A stretch of 64,000 bases of DNA, taken from the NCBI GenBank assembly GCA_964651245.1, contig CAZYVI010000022.1, positions 1-64,000 of the forward strand. Direction: 5' to 3'. Below the pieces are notes generated by a model, which worked only from the letters and a program-made list of their open reading frames with translations, did no database searches and was not told where the DNA came from. Shown in pieces: positions 42,319 to 51,402 of this stretch; the stretch's first letter is position 1; each line of letters begins with the position of its first letter. The stretch is from Avedoeria sp964651245 (GTDB lineage Bacteria; Chloroflexota; Anaerolineae; Epilineales; Epilineaceae). The position numbers and the translations under genes are program-made.

Positions 42319-45300
42319 TCAGCCGTCGGTGCAGTCCATGATCGCGCCCTTCTGCGCGCCGGTGATCAGGCCGGCCTTCTTCCAGGCGTTCGTCAGGTGC
42401 GACACACAGCTCACGAAGGCGCCATGGCTGCCCGGATGGCTGGCCGCGCAGCCGGCGATCATGTCGTTCATCGTCGCGCCGTTGGCGAAGACGTGGTTGG
42501 GCACGCCGCTGTCGCAGGCGCCGATGACGACCGTGTCGTCCATGCTCCCGTGCGGGAAGGCGTCGTCGCCGTCCGCCACGCCGTCGCCGTCGTCGTCGGC
42601 GTCGCAGGCGTCGCCGGCGCCGTCGCCGTCGTAGTCGGCCTGCGCCGCGTTGGCCGTCGTGGGACAGTTGTCGGCCGCGTCGGGCACGCCGTCGCCGTCG
42701 TCGTCGGTGTCGCAGGCGTTGCCGAGGAGGTCGCCGTCGGTGTCGGTCTGGAGCGGGTTGGCGTGCAGCGGGCAGTTGTCGACGACGTCGGGCACCCCGT
42801 CGTTGTCGTCGTCGGCGTCGCAGGCGTCGCCCTGGGCGTCGCCGTCCTCGTTCGACTGCCCCGGGTTGGGCACGGACGGGCAGTTGTCGACCGCGTCCAG
42901 GACCCCGTCGCCGTCGGCGTCGAGGTCGTTGTTCGGATCGCAGGCGTCGCCGATGCCGTCGAAGTCGACGTCGGACTGGGCGGGGTTGGGCACCATGGGG
43001 CAGTTGTCGACCGCGTCGAGGACGCCGTCGCCGTCGTCGTCGAGGTCGCAGGCGTCGCCGACGAGGTCGCCGTCGAGGTCGAGCTGGGCCGGATCGTGGA
43101 CCCAGGGGCAGATGTCGGCCGGATCGGGCACGCCGTCGTTGTCGTCGTCGGCGTCGCACAGGTCGCCGGCGCCGTCGTCGTCGTTGTCGCTCTGGTCGGC
43201 GTTGGCGTGCAGCGGGCAGTTGTCGTCGGCGTCGGGCACGCCGTCGCCATCGTCGTCGAGGTCGCAGGCGTCGCCCACGGTGTCGCCGTCGTAGTCCGCC
43301 TGGTCGCCGTTGGCCACGGCCGGGCAGTTGTCGACGCCGTTGTCGACGCCGTCGCCGTCGACGTCGGCGTCGCAGAGGTCGCCGGCGCCGTCGTCGTCGA
43401 GGTCGGCCTGGTCGGGGTTGAAGTGGATCGGGCAGTTGTCGACGCCGTTGTCGACGCCGTCGCCGTCGACGTCGGCGTCGCAGGCGTCACCCTGCAGGTC
43501 GGCGTCGAGGTCGGCCTGGTCCGGGTTGGGCGTCGACGGGCAGTTGTCGAGGCTGTCCGGGATGCCGTCGTTGTCGGCGTCGTCGTCGCAGGCGTTGCCG
43601 ATGCCATCGTCGTCGTCGTCGGCTTGGTCGGCGTTCGCCACGAGCGGGCAGTTGTCGGCGTCGTCGGGCACGCCGTCACCGTCGTCATCGGCGTCGCAGG
43701 CGTTGCCGAGCAGGTCGCCGTCGGCGTTGCCCTGGTCGGGGTTCGGCAGGGCCGGGCAGTTGTCGGCGACGTCGGCCACGCCGTCGTTGTCGTCGTCGAT
43801 GTCGCAGGCGTCGCCCTGGCCGTCGTCGTCGAGGTCGGCCTGGTCGGCGTTGGCCGCAAGCGGGCAGTTGTCGTCGCCGTCGAGGACACCGTCGCCGTCG
43901 TCGTCGGCGTCGCAGGCGTTGCCCACATCGTCGGCGTCGGTGTCGGTCTGGAGCGGGTTGAACGCGAGCGGGCAGTTGTCGGCGGCGTCCGCCACGCCGT
44001 CGCCGTCGCCGTCGCCGTCGCAGGCATCGCCGATGCCGTCGTCGTCGAGGTCGGCCTGGTCCGGGTTGGCCGTCACGGGGCAGTTGTCGGCCACGTCCGG
44101 CACGCCGTCGTTGTCGTCGTCGGCGTCGCAGGCGTCGCCGTTGCCGTCGTCGTCGGCGTCGGCCTGGTCCGGGTTGGCGACGAGCACGCAGTTGTCGAAC
44201 GCGTCGCGCACGCCGTCGCCGTCGCGGTCGAGGTTGGCCGCCTCGAAGGCGGAGACCGCGTCGAACGCGGGGCCGACCTCGCCGACGACGGTGGCGGCGC
44301 CGCTGTCGGGGTCTACGGTGAGCAGGTTGCGGGCGTTCGTGCCCCGACCGCCGTACAGCGTGCCGTCGGCGTGGAACGACAGCGAGGCGAGGACCGCCTG
44401 GCCGGTGCTGCCAATCTCGGTCACGTCGCCGGTCGCCAGGTCGAGCGTGCCGAGGCGGTCGTTGCCGCCCCCGGCCGGGTCGTAGGCCACGTACGGCGTA
44501 CCGTCGGCGGCGAAGGCGAGCGCGGCGACGTTCTCGTCGAGGTCGGCCACCAGGGTCGGCGCCGCGGTGGTCGTGCTGATCGCGTAGATCCGGCGCGCCG
44601 TCAGCGGCGGGATCGGGGCGACGACGCCGTAGAGCGTGCCGGCGGGGTCGAACGACAGGCCGACGAGGTAGCTCAGGCCGATCGTGCCGACGAGGGTGGC
44701 GGCGCCGGTGGCGGCGTCGAGGGTGTAGAGGCGCGACGCCGGGCTCGTCGGCGGCCCGGACTCCACGGCGTAGATCGTGCCGTCCGGGGCGATGGCCAGC
44801 GCCGAGAGCCCCTGGACGCACGTCGGGCCGAGCACGGTCCCGGTTCCGGTCGCGCGGTCGACGGCGACGAGGGCCGACAGCCCGTTGCGGCCGGCGGCGA
44901 CGTGCAGGTAGCCCTGGAGGGCGTAGACCTGGCCGTCGATCGCCTTCTGCGGCGGCGCCGCGTCGCCGGCGAAGCGGGCGGCGGCGAAGACGTTCTCGGG
45001 CAGCGTCGGGCCAAACGACTGCCCGGCCGCCACCACCTTGCCGTCGGGCTGCACGGCGACGTCCCAGGCCGTGTCGCCGCTACCGAAGAAGTCCGCCGTG
45101 GCCAGGCCGTCGCCGCTGAAGGCCGTGTCGGGGGCGCCGTTGGCCAGGTAGCGGAAGACCATGAAGTCCTGGGCCGGCGTGCCGCCGTTGGCGGCGGTCG
45201 CGAACGTGCGGGCCGTGGCGACGATGCGGCCGTCGGGCATCACGCTGACGGCGGTGCCGTCGTCTTCGCCGAGGACGTCGCGGCGCAGCCAGCCGTCGCC

Positions 45301-47658
45301 GTCGAACGTGGCGTCCAATGCGCCATCGCCGTCGAGGCGGGCGAGGAACAGGTCGCTGGCCACCAGCGCCGGCTGCAGCGCGTCCGGGGTGATCCGGCCC
45401 GTCAGGACGATGGCGCCGTCGGCGGTGACGGCCATCGCCGAAGCGAGCTCGTCCGGTCCGCCCAGGTCGTGGCCGGCGACGCCGTCGCCGTTGAAGGTCG
45501 CGTCGAGCGAGCCGTCGGGGTTCAGCCGCAGCACCGCCAGGTCGAGGTCGCCGCCGTCGCGCCCGTGGCCGGCCACCAAGAGCTTGCCGCCGGGCAGCAC
45601 GGCCACGTCCGAGCCGGACGCGCCCGCGCCGAAGGGGTCGAACGTGGCGACCCCATCGCCGTCGGCGCCGCCGGGGGCGAACGTGGCGTCGAGCGCGCCG
45701 GCCGCGGTGTAGCGCGCCACGACGATGCGGCCCGCGGCGCCGCCGCCGGTGCTGCCGACGACCACCGCCTTGCCGTCGGGCTGGATCGCCACGGCGTTCG
45801 CGACATCGTTCGCGCCGACGACGTCGGTCTTCACCCAGCCGCCGCTGCCATAGCTGGCGTCGAGCGTGCGCGGGTACTGCCACGGGTCGAACCGGGCCAC
45901 CACGAAGACGTCGACCGGCGAGCCGCTCGGCCGATGGCTGCCGACGAGCACCAGCTTGCCGTCGGGCTGCGCCGCCATGTCGTTGGCGCCCTCGGTGCCG
46001 CCGGGAATCGCGAACGACGACGCGACGCGGTCGCCGTACACCGACCCGGGCACACTTCCGTCGCACGAGAACTTCGTGACCATCATGCGGGCGTCGCTGC
46101 CCAGGTGGCCGGTGCCGGCCAAGAACACCTCGCCGCGCATGTCGACCACTAGGCCGCGCGCGTCGGAGGTCATGTCGAAGCGCACGTTGACGCGGCCGTT
46201 GCCGGCGCCGACATCGTCGTCGGCGACGTCGAACGAGGTGTCGGCGCCGCCGTCGTCGTCGTACCGGGCGAGCGGGACGATGTCGCCCCAGCCGCCGAGC
46301 ACGAGCAGCCGGCCGGTGGTCAGCGCGAGCAGGTCGAGGCCGTTGGTGAAGCCAACGCCGGGCAGGATGAGCCGCGAGGCGACGATGCCGGCGGGCCAGA
46401 CGTGCCCCGGCGTGTCGTTCAGGTCGTCGACGAACGTCTCGTCGAGATGGCCGGCCGTCGCGCCGCCGGCGTCGAGGCGGGCCACGATGTGGCAGCTGCC
46501 GCAGTCGGCGATCGTGCCCATGACGACGAGCCGGCCGTCGCCGTCGACGACGACGCGGTCGAACCACTGCGTCCCGACGCCGTTGCCGAGGCGGTCGTAG
46601 ACCCAGACGCCGTCATCGGCGCCGCTCAGGTCCTGTGCCGGCGTACCGGAGAACGTCGTGTCGAGCGTCCCGTCGGCATCGAACCGTGCGGCCACGGCCT
46701 CCTGGTAGCCGAGCGCGCGGAAGCTCTGGCCGACGACGACGATCGCGTCGTCGGCCTGGACCGCCACGTCGCGGATCCCGTCGTCGCCCGCCAAGTCGAG
46801 CACGGCGGCGCCGTCGACGCCGAAGGCGGTGTCGAGGGCGCCGTCGGCGTCGTAGCGGACGACGAGCGAGTCGACGTCATCGCCGGCCGATGCGCGCATC
46901 GAGCCGCCGACGAGGAGCGAGCCGTCGGCCTGCTCGGCGAGCACCGCGCCGCCCGAGCTGGCGCCGACGACGGTGCGCACGAGGCCCGCCACGCTGCTCG
47001 TGTTGTGGGCGGGGTCGACACCGAAGCTGGTGTCGAGCGCGCCGCCGGACAGGAAGCGGCCCAACGTGACGTGGCCGTCCGCCGAACCGACGACCACGAT
47101 CTTGCCGTCGGACTGCAGCAGGATGCTGCGGCCCTCGTCGCAGCAGCCGGGCATCGACAGCCGTACGAATCCGCCCGTCCCGAAGCCGGGGTCGAGGGCG
47201 CCGTCAGGACCGAGCCGGGCGATGAGCCAGTCGGTGGTCCCGTTCCCCGGCGCGAACGTCGTGCCGAGCACGACGATCTTGCCGTCCGGTTGGAGAGCGC
47301 CGTCCGACAGGCGGGTGAGCCCCGTGCCGTGGTCGAGGATGGTCAAGCCCCCCGCCCCGAACGCCGTGTCGATCGACCCGTCCGGATGGACGCGCGCGAC
47401 GGCGCCGAACGGCTCGCCGACCGAGGCGTTGCCGACGACGACGATCTTGCCGTCGGGCTGCTCGAGCAGCACCTCGCCGCCCACGCCCGTGTTGATCTGG
47501 TCGGTCCGTTTGCCGTCGAGATCGAACGCGGGATCGAGGTCGCCGGGCGCGGCGGTGGCCGCGCCGGCAGCGAGTACCAGCAGCGCTGCCATGAGCGCCG
47601 TGGCGACGAGTCGTCCGGCAAGGCCGCGTAGTCGAAGTGGGCTGAGGCGTGGCGACAT
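42319..47658 (-). CDS. Exported giant protein: delta-60 repeats, thrombospondin-3 repeats, Cys-rich C-terminal domain
   Basis: 1779 residues from the ATG at 47658 (GGGAG upstream), with a signal peptide (LVATALMAALLVLAAGAATAA). Residues about 35-900 are delta-60 propeller-type repeats (VLLEQPDGKIVVVG, ALQPDGKIVVLG, VAVQPDGKVVAAGQ). Residues 900-1140 are more propeller-like sequence (LVAVDRATGTGTVLG, LYTLDAATGAATLVG). Residues about 1143-1700 are 15 full thrombospondin-3 calcium repeats of 36 residues plus a half repeat (DGDGVPDxxDNCPxxxNPDQ pattern, closing with GDACD). The last 80 residues carry a Cys-rich domain (GVPNHVFANGATMNDMIAGC ... FVSCVSHLTNAWKKAG). Probably a calcium-stabilised surface protein; no enzyme motif. 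Confidence 0.9.
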   Translation of the reverse strand: MSPRLSPLRLRGLAGRLVATALMAALLVLAAGAATAAPGDLDPAFDLDGKRTDQINTGVGGEVLLEQPDGKIVVVGNASVGEPFGAVARVHPDGSIDTAFGAGGLTILDHGTGLTRLSDGALQPDGKIVVLGTTFAPGNGTTDWLIARLGPDGALDPGFGTGGFVRLSMPGCCDEGRSILLQSDGKIVVVGSADGHVTLGRFLSGGALDTSFGVDPAHNTSSVAGLVRTVVGASSGGAVLAEQADGSLLVGGSMRASAGDDVDSLVVRYDADGALDTAFGVDGAAVLDLAGDDGIRDVAVQADDAIVVVGQSFRALGYQEAVAARFDADGTLDTTFSGTPAQDLSGADDGVWVYDRLGNGVGTQWFDRVVVDGDGRLVVMGTIADCGSCHIVARLDAGGATAGHLDETFVDDLNDTPGHVWPAGIVASRLILPGVGFTNGLDLLALTTGRLLVLGGWGDIVPLARYDDDGGADTSFDVADDDVGAGNGRVNVRFDMTSDARGLVVDMRGEVFLAGTGHLGSDARMMVTKFSCDGSVPGSVYGDRVASSFAIPGGTEGANDMAAQPDGKLVLVGSHRPSGSPVDVFVVARFDPWQYPRTLDASYGSGGWVKTDVVGANDVANAVAIQPDGKAVVVGSTGGGAAGRIVVARYTAAGALDATFAPGGADGDGVATFDPFGAGASGSDVAVLPGGKLLVAGHGRDGGDLDLAVLRLNPDGSLDATFNGDGVAGHDLGGPDELASAMAVTADGAIVLTGRITPDALQPALVASDLFLARLDGDGALDATFDGDGWLRRDVLGEDDGTAVSVMPDGRIVATARTFATAANGGTPAQDFMVFRYLANGAPDTAFSGDGLATADFFGSGDTAWDVAVQPDGKVVAAGQSFGPTLPENVFAAARFAGDAAPPQKAIDGQVYALQGYLHVAAGRNGLSALVAVDRATGTGTVLGPTCVQGLSALAIAPDGTIYAVESGPPTSPASRLYTLDAATGAATLVGTIGLSYLVGLSFDPAGTLYGVVAPIPPLTARRIYAISTTTAAPTLVADLDENVAALAFAADGTPYVAYDPAGGGNDRLGTLDLATGDVTEIGSTGQAVLASLSFHADGTLYGGRGTNARNLLTVDPDSGAATVVGEVGPAFDAVSAFEAANLDRDGDGVRDAFDNCVLVANPDQADADDDGNGDACDADDDNDGVPDVADNCPVTANPDQADLDDDGIGDACDGDGDGDGVADAADNCPLAFNPLQTDTDADDVGNACDADDDGDGVLDGDDNCPLAANADQADLDDDGQGDACDIDDDNDGVADVADNCPALPNPDQGNADGDLLGNACDADDDGDGVPDDADNCPLVANADQADDDDDGIGNACDDDADNDGIPDSLDNCPSTPNPDQADLDADLQGDACDADVDGDGVDNGVDNCPIHFNPDQADLDDDGAGDLCDADVDGDGVDNGVDNCPAVANGDQADYDGDTVGDACDLDDDGDGVPDADDNCPLHANADQSDNDDDGAGDLCDADDDNDGVPDPADICPWVHDPAQLDLDGDLVGDACDLDDDGDGVLDAVDNCPMVPNPAQSDVDFDGIGDACDPNNDLDADGDGVLDAVDNCPSVPNPGQSNEDGDAQGDACDADDDNDGVPDVVDNCPLHANPLQTDTDGDLLGNACDTDDDGDGVPDAADNCPTTANAAQADYDGDGAGDACDADDDGDGVADGDDAFPHGSMDDTVVIGACDSGVPNHVFANGATMNDMIAGCAASHPGSHGAFVSCVSHLTNAWKKAGLITGAQKGAIMDCTDG
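42556..44229 (-). repeat. 108-bp thrombospondin-3 coding repeat array
   Basis: 15 full copies and one partial copy of a 108-bp (36-codon) unit within the large surface protein, coding for Asp/Asn-rich calcium loops with a central DNCP. Copies are diverged, but two neighbours at 43321-43375 and 43429-43483 share about 55 identical bases at exactly one unit length apart, a sign of recent tandem duplication. Confidence 0.9.
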
Positions 47659-48119
47659 CGGTGGCTCCCTGGGGCGGTCCGTGGATTGGCGGTCGCGCGG
47701 GTGGCGGCGACGGCGTGGCGGCTGCGCAGGGGCGCGCAGGCGGACCGGCCGTGGCCGCACGACGCGGCGGTACCGGCGCAGCGTAACGAACCCTCCGTTG
47801 TCGAATCGCTTCGGCGACGAAACGCCCGCGGTCGGCGGACGGCGTGTGGAGGAGTGGCCGGGTCGGCCGCTGCGACCTCGATGTGCTCGCCGTCGTCGCC
47901 GCAGTGGCGGTCCGGTTGCCCGGCGCATCCGGGGGGGTGCGTCCGGGCGACGTCGCCGGCGCACCACCGAGCACTTGTTCGCGCCACGACGGCACGAAAT
48001 GACGACGCGGGGGGGCGTCGTGTAGACGCCCCCCCGCGCGCTGTGATCGGGTCGGCCGCGTTGGGCCGGCTGGGTTGGATGCCGGCGCGAGTCCGGACAG
48101 AGCTGCGCCGCGCCCTACC
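47659..48119. other. Gene-free region between TSP3-repeat gene and DUF1501 gene
   Basis: About 460 bases upstream of the large surface-protein gene. It contains the hairpin at 48006-48038 that ends the DUF1501/DUF1800 transcript, and presumably the promoter of the surface protein. I see no conserved reading frame, no tRNA and no clear -10/-35 pair; TACGCT on the minus strand near 47780 is only a weak candidate. Confidence 0.5.
48006..48038 (-). terminator. 14-bp hairpin after DUF1501 gene
   Basis: Perfect arms 48006-48019 (CGCGGGGGGGCGTC) and 48025-48038 with a 5-base loop, about 80 bases after the DUF1501 stop codon. On the minus strand it is followed by TCGTCATTTCG, only partly T-rich. Confidence 0.65.
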
Positions 48120-49550
48120 CTACCCCTTGTACCCCAGCGGCAAGTACACCTTGTTCGCCGGCGCTGGCACCGCGTCGGTCGGCTGCGGCGGCACGGCCGT
48201 CGGCTCCACCGGGACGGCGGTCGGCGGCGTTGCCGTCTCGTCCAGCGGCGTCGCGACGCCGATGAAGTTGAAGGTGTGGCCCGGGAAGACCTCGGTCACC
48301 GCCTCGTTGCCGCAGCGCTTCTGGAGCACCTCGGCCAGGACGTCGCGGTACTCCGTCGTGCCCGCCAGGTCGCCCCGGTCGAGCTTGTCCTCTTCGAGCG
48401 TCGGCCAGTCCGTGTGGACCTTGCCGCCGTTGATGCCGCGCCCCAGCAGGAACATCACGTTGCCGTGGCCGTGGTCGGTGCCGTAGCCGCCGTTCTCGTA
48501 GGCGCGGCGGCCGAACTCGCTCATCAGGACCACCGTGACCCCCTGCTTGCCTTTCTCGCGGGCGTCGAAGTGGTCCTGGAGGTCGGTGACGAAGGCGGTG
48601 ATGCCCTGGGTGAGCTGCAGCAGGTTGTTCGCCATGCCGCCCTGGGCCGGCGCGCCGGGGTTCACCTGGTTCGCGTGCGTATCCCAGCCGCCGACATCGA
48701 TGCACGCCACCTCGAGGCCGACGTCGGCCTTGATGAGCTGCGCGATCTGCATCATGCCCTGGTGGAAGCCGTTCTGCCCGTAGCGGGCGCCGTTGCTGGG
48801 CGCGTACGTGCCGCTGCCGACCTTCTCGGCCAACATGTCCAGGGCCGCGAACGTCGCCTGGCCCTGCTCGTCGAGCCAGCCCTCGCCGCTGTAGAGCTGG
48901 GCCAGCTGCTGCTGGAAGCGGGCCACCTCGCGGGTGTCGCCCTGGAGGTGGAAGTCGGCGATGCTCTGCAGCGTGACGGCCGGCACAGGGCCGCGCAGCG
49001 CCGCCTGCAGCATCGTCCCCATCCCCACCGCGCGGAACGGCGAGTCGTTCTGGCTGCGCATGCTGGTGAGGTGGCGGCCGAGCCAGCCGGTGCTGAGCTT
49101 CTTCTCGCCCGGCGTGCCGCGCTCCATGAAGTCCTGGGCGTCGAAGTGGCTGCGCGTCGCGTCATCCATGCCCACGGCGTGGACGATGCCCAGGATGCCG
49201 GTGTCGTAGAGCTCCTTCCAGCGGCCCATATCCGGCAGCGCCATGGCCGGGTGCATGCCGAAGTTGCCGTCCAGGTTCACCGCCCGGAGGTTGCCCGGCG
49301 CCCCGCCGTCGTCGGGGGCCGGGATGTGGACCGTCGGGCGCATGCTGCGGTAGTTGCCGAAGTCCTGCAGCGGCACGACCATGTTCAGGCCGTCGTAGCC
49401 GCCGCGGGCGAAGATCACCACCATGACGTCGCCCTTGGCCGACGTCTGGCTGTTGCGGAAGACCAGCCGCGGCATCCACTCCGGCCAGGCCGCCGTGCCG
49501 GCGGCGAGGAGGGTGCCACGCTGGAGGAACGTGCGTCGCGAGAAGCTCAT
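48120..49550 (-). CDS. DUF1501 protein, Tat-exported
   Basis: 476 residues. The N-terminus SFSRRTFLQRGTLLAAG carries a twin-Arg motif for Tat export. The body is the DUF1501 domain (GDVMVVIFARGGYDGLNMVVPLQD; MDDATRSHFDAQDFMERG; GGWDTHANQ; VVLMSEFGRRAYENGGYGTDHGHGN), related to the alkaline-phosphatase/sulfatase fold. The C-terminus is a Pro/Thr/Val-rich spacer followed by NKVYLPLGYKG, the last residues of the protein. GGGAGGG precedes the ATG. The DUF1800 gene is immediately upstream (10 bases); the two families are commonly paired, but their shared function is not established. Confidence 0.92.
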   Translation of the reverse strand: MSFSRRTFLQRGTLLAAGTAAWPEWMPRLVFRNSQTSAKGDVMVVIFARGGYDGLNMVVPLQDFGNYRSMRPTVHIPAPDDGGAPGNLRAVNLDGNFGMHPAMALPDMGRWKELYDTGILGIVHAVGMDDATRSHFDAQDFMERGTPGEKKLSTGWLGRHLTSMRSQNDSPFRAVGMGTMLQAALRGPVPAVTLQSIADFHLQGDTREVARFQQQLAQLYSGEGWLDEQGQATFAALDMLAEKVGSGTYAPSNGARYGQNGFHQGMMQIAQLIKADVGLEVACIDVGGWDTHANQVNPGAPAQGGMANNLLQLTQGITAFVTDLQDHFDAREKGKQGVTVVLMSEFGRRAYENGGYGTDHGHGNVMFLLGRGINGGKVHTDWPTLEEDKLDRGDLAGTTEYRDVLAEVLQKRCGNEAVTEVFPGHTFNFIGVATPLDETATPPTAVPVEPTAVPPQPTDAVPAPANKVYLPLGYKG

Positions 49551-49560
49551 CGGGCCCTCC

Positions 49561-51171
49561 CTATCGCCACTGGAAGTACGGGCTGTCGAAGATCATCGCC
49601 ACCAGGTACGGCAGGCGGTTGGCCACGCCGCTGAACGGCGTGCTGTCGTCACCGCCGTCCGTGAGGTAGCGCACGAGCGATTGCCGGTCCTCGGTCAGGA
49701 CGCCGCGGTGGAGCAATCGCTCGACCCAGTAGTCGACCGCCTCGCCGGCGGTGGCGAACGACTTCTGGGCGTCGGCGGCGTCCATCGGCGTCCAGCCGTC
49801 GACGAGCCGCGCGCCCACGCCGCGGCCGGCGCCGACGCCGCACATCGCCAGGCCGACGTTCCAGCGCATCAGCATGACGCCGGACGCCGCCCAGGCCGTC
49901 TTGACGTCCGGATAGCCGTCGGGCGTCGACCAGTAGTACGGCAGGTGGCCCATGCGCTGCAGGGCGTAGTTCATCCGCTGGTAGAGGGTGGCGTTGCCGG
50001 CGAACTCGAACTTCTCCATCGGCAGGCCCGACACGCGCAGCATCCGGACCATGAAGTCCGTCGGGCGCGACAGCCGGCCGCCGAAGTTGTTGAACGAGCT
50101 GCCGAACTCGCGCGCCGTGAACAGCGCCATCAGGGTGTCGCGGATGTCGCCGCCGGAGCGCTCGAACGCGCTGGCGACGCGCTCGACGAGCTGCGGGGCG
50201 TCGGTCAGCGGGTCGTCGCAGACGAAGCGCCGGGCCAGCTTGAGGGCGATGTAGCGCGGCGTCGCCTCGTGGGCGCAGAGCATGTCGATGACGATCTTGC
50301 CGTCCTGCTCGCGCAGCCCCGAGTCGATCGCCTGGCCGAACACGATCTTCGTGCCCTGGTCGTGGGCGGCGTCGTTGTACATGTAGTTGCCGCGGGTCTG
50401 GGCGTTCGGCCGGGTGTCGATCGTCCAGCCGGTGAAGCACTTCGCGACCTGCTTGATGTCCTCCTCGGTGTACGGATAGCCGCTCACCGCCACGCCCGTG
50501 GTGTGGAGCTCCATGATCTCGCGGGCGTAGTTCTCGTTGGGCTGGCGCTTCGTGCTGACGGCGTTGTCGAGGTAGTCGAGCATCGCCGGGCTCTGGGCGT
50601 CGGCGGTGAGCAGGTCCTTGAACTTGCCCAGCGCGTGGCGCCGCATGACCTCGCGGTCCTCGACGGTCTTGTAGTAGCGGACGTTGTTCGTGTCGAGGGC
50701 GACGTTGAAGTGGTCCGACCAGAACTCGGTCATGACCTCGTGGAGCATCCGCGGGCTGAAGATCATCCGGAAGTACGTGGCCTGCATCAGCTCGCGGATG
50801 CCCTGGCCGCGGTCGTTGTTGCCCAGGTCGATGAACTGCTTGTTCGACCAGTTGAGCGTCGGCAGCCGGTCGCGGAGCAGGTCCTCGACCTCGGAGTTGT
50901 CGATGTTCTCGTAGTCCAGTTGCTCCTCGAGCCACTTCATCCCGCCCACCTGGCGGGCGTGGGCCAGCTGGCCCGGGCGCGGCCCGAACGCCGCCCGCGA
51001 CAGCAGCAGCGTCTCGAGGTCGGGCGCCGGCATGTCGGCGCTGGTGCGGGCCGCCCAGCGGCGCTGCGGCCGGGTGGCCGCCGCCGCATCGGGGGCCAGC
51101 GCGGCGCCGGAAGCGGCGACGGCCGCCGCGGCGCCGCCGGCGCGGAGGAACTGACGCCGGTTTAGGTTCAT
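49561..51171 (-). CDS. DUF1800 protein, Tat-exported
   Basis: 536 residues from the ATG at 51171 with AAGGAG 6 bases upstream. A Tat signal (NRRQFLRAGGAAAAVAASGAAL) is followed by the DUF1800 domain: LLLSRAAFGPRPGQLAHARQ near the start, EQLDYENI, MLHEVMTEFWSDHFNVAL, RRHALGKFKDLL, NENYAREIMELHTTGV, YTEEDIKQVAKCFTGWTID and IALKLARRFVCDDP. The family is helical and of unknown biochemical role. It leads the two-gene operon with DUF1501 and is divergent in no direction: the sigma-factor gene upstream is on the same strand with a 231-base gap. Confidence 0.92.
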   Translation of the reverse strand: MNLNRRQFLRAGGAAAAVAASGAALAPDAAAATRPQRRWAARTSADMPAPDLETLLLSRAAFGPRPGQLAHARQVGGMKWLEEQLDYENIDNSEVEDLLRDRLPTLNWSNKQFIDLGNNDRGQGIRELMQATYFRMIFSPRMLHEVMTEFWSDHFNVALDTNNVRYYKTVEDREVMRRHALGKFKDLLTADAQSPAMLDYLDNAVSTKRQPNENYAREIMELHTTGVAVSGYPYTEEDIKQVAKCFTGWTIDTRPNAQTRGNYMYNDAAHDQGTKIVFGQAIDSGLREQDGKIVIDMLCAHEATPRYIALKLARRFVCDDPLTDAPQLVERVASAFERSGGDIRDTLMALFTAREFGSSFNNFGGRLSRPTDFMVRMLRVSGLPMEKFEFAGNATLYQRMNYALQRMGHLPYYWSTPDGYPDVKTAWAASGVMLMRWNVGLAMCGVGAGRGVGARLVDGWTPMDAADAQKSFATAGEAVDYWVERLLHRGVLTEDRQSLVRYLTDGGDDSTPFSGVANRLPYLVAMIFDSPYFQWR

Positions 51172-51402
51172 GGCGTTCTCCTTCCCTACAGGTGCCCTGA
51201 CGCTCGATGTCGAGCCCGAGTGCGAGGTGCGAATGTGCGGCTGCGGTGACCCATCCGCCTGTTCCCCGTGCCGAACGACGAACCGGCAGGCCGGGATAGA
51301 CGGGTCGGACGACGTCGCGGCGGGCGACGTGCCGGGCGGCGGATCGACCGCCGTGATGATGTCATCGTTCGGCGCGGCGCGCACGTCACGCCTGTCGCCG
51401 TG

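Noticed and set aside
42556..44229. Regular repeats resembling a CRISPR array
   Set aside because: The unit is 108 bp, coding in frame throughout, with no spacer/repeat alternation; it codes for calcium-binding thrombospondin-3 repeats.
43310..46600. Plus-strand frames with Ser/Pro-rich sequence opposite the large surface protein
   Set aside because: They mirror the Asp/Gly codons of the repeats on the other strand and have no start signals.
47775..47785. TACGCT as a possible -10 box for the large surface-protein gene (minus strand)
   Set aside because: No -35 box at a suitable distance and a leader of more than 100 bases; the match is too weak to annotate.
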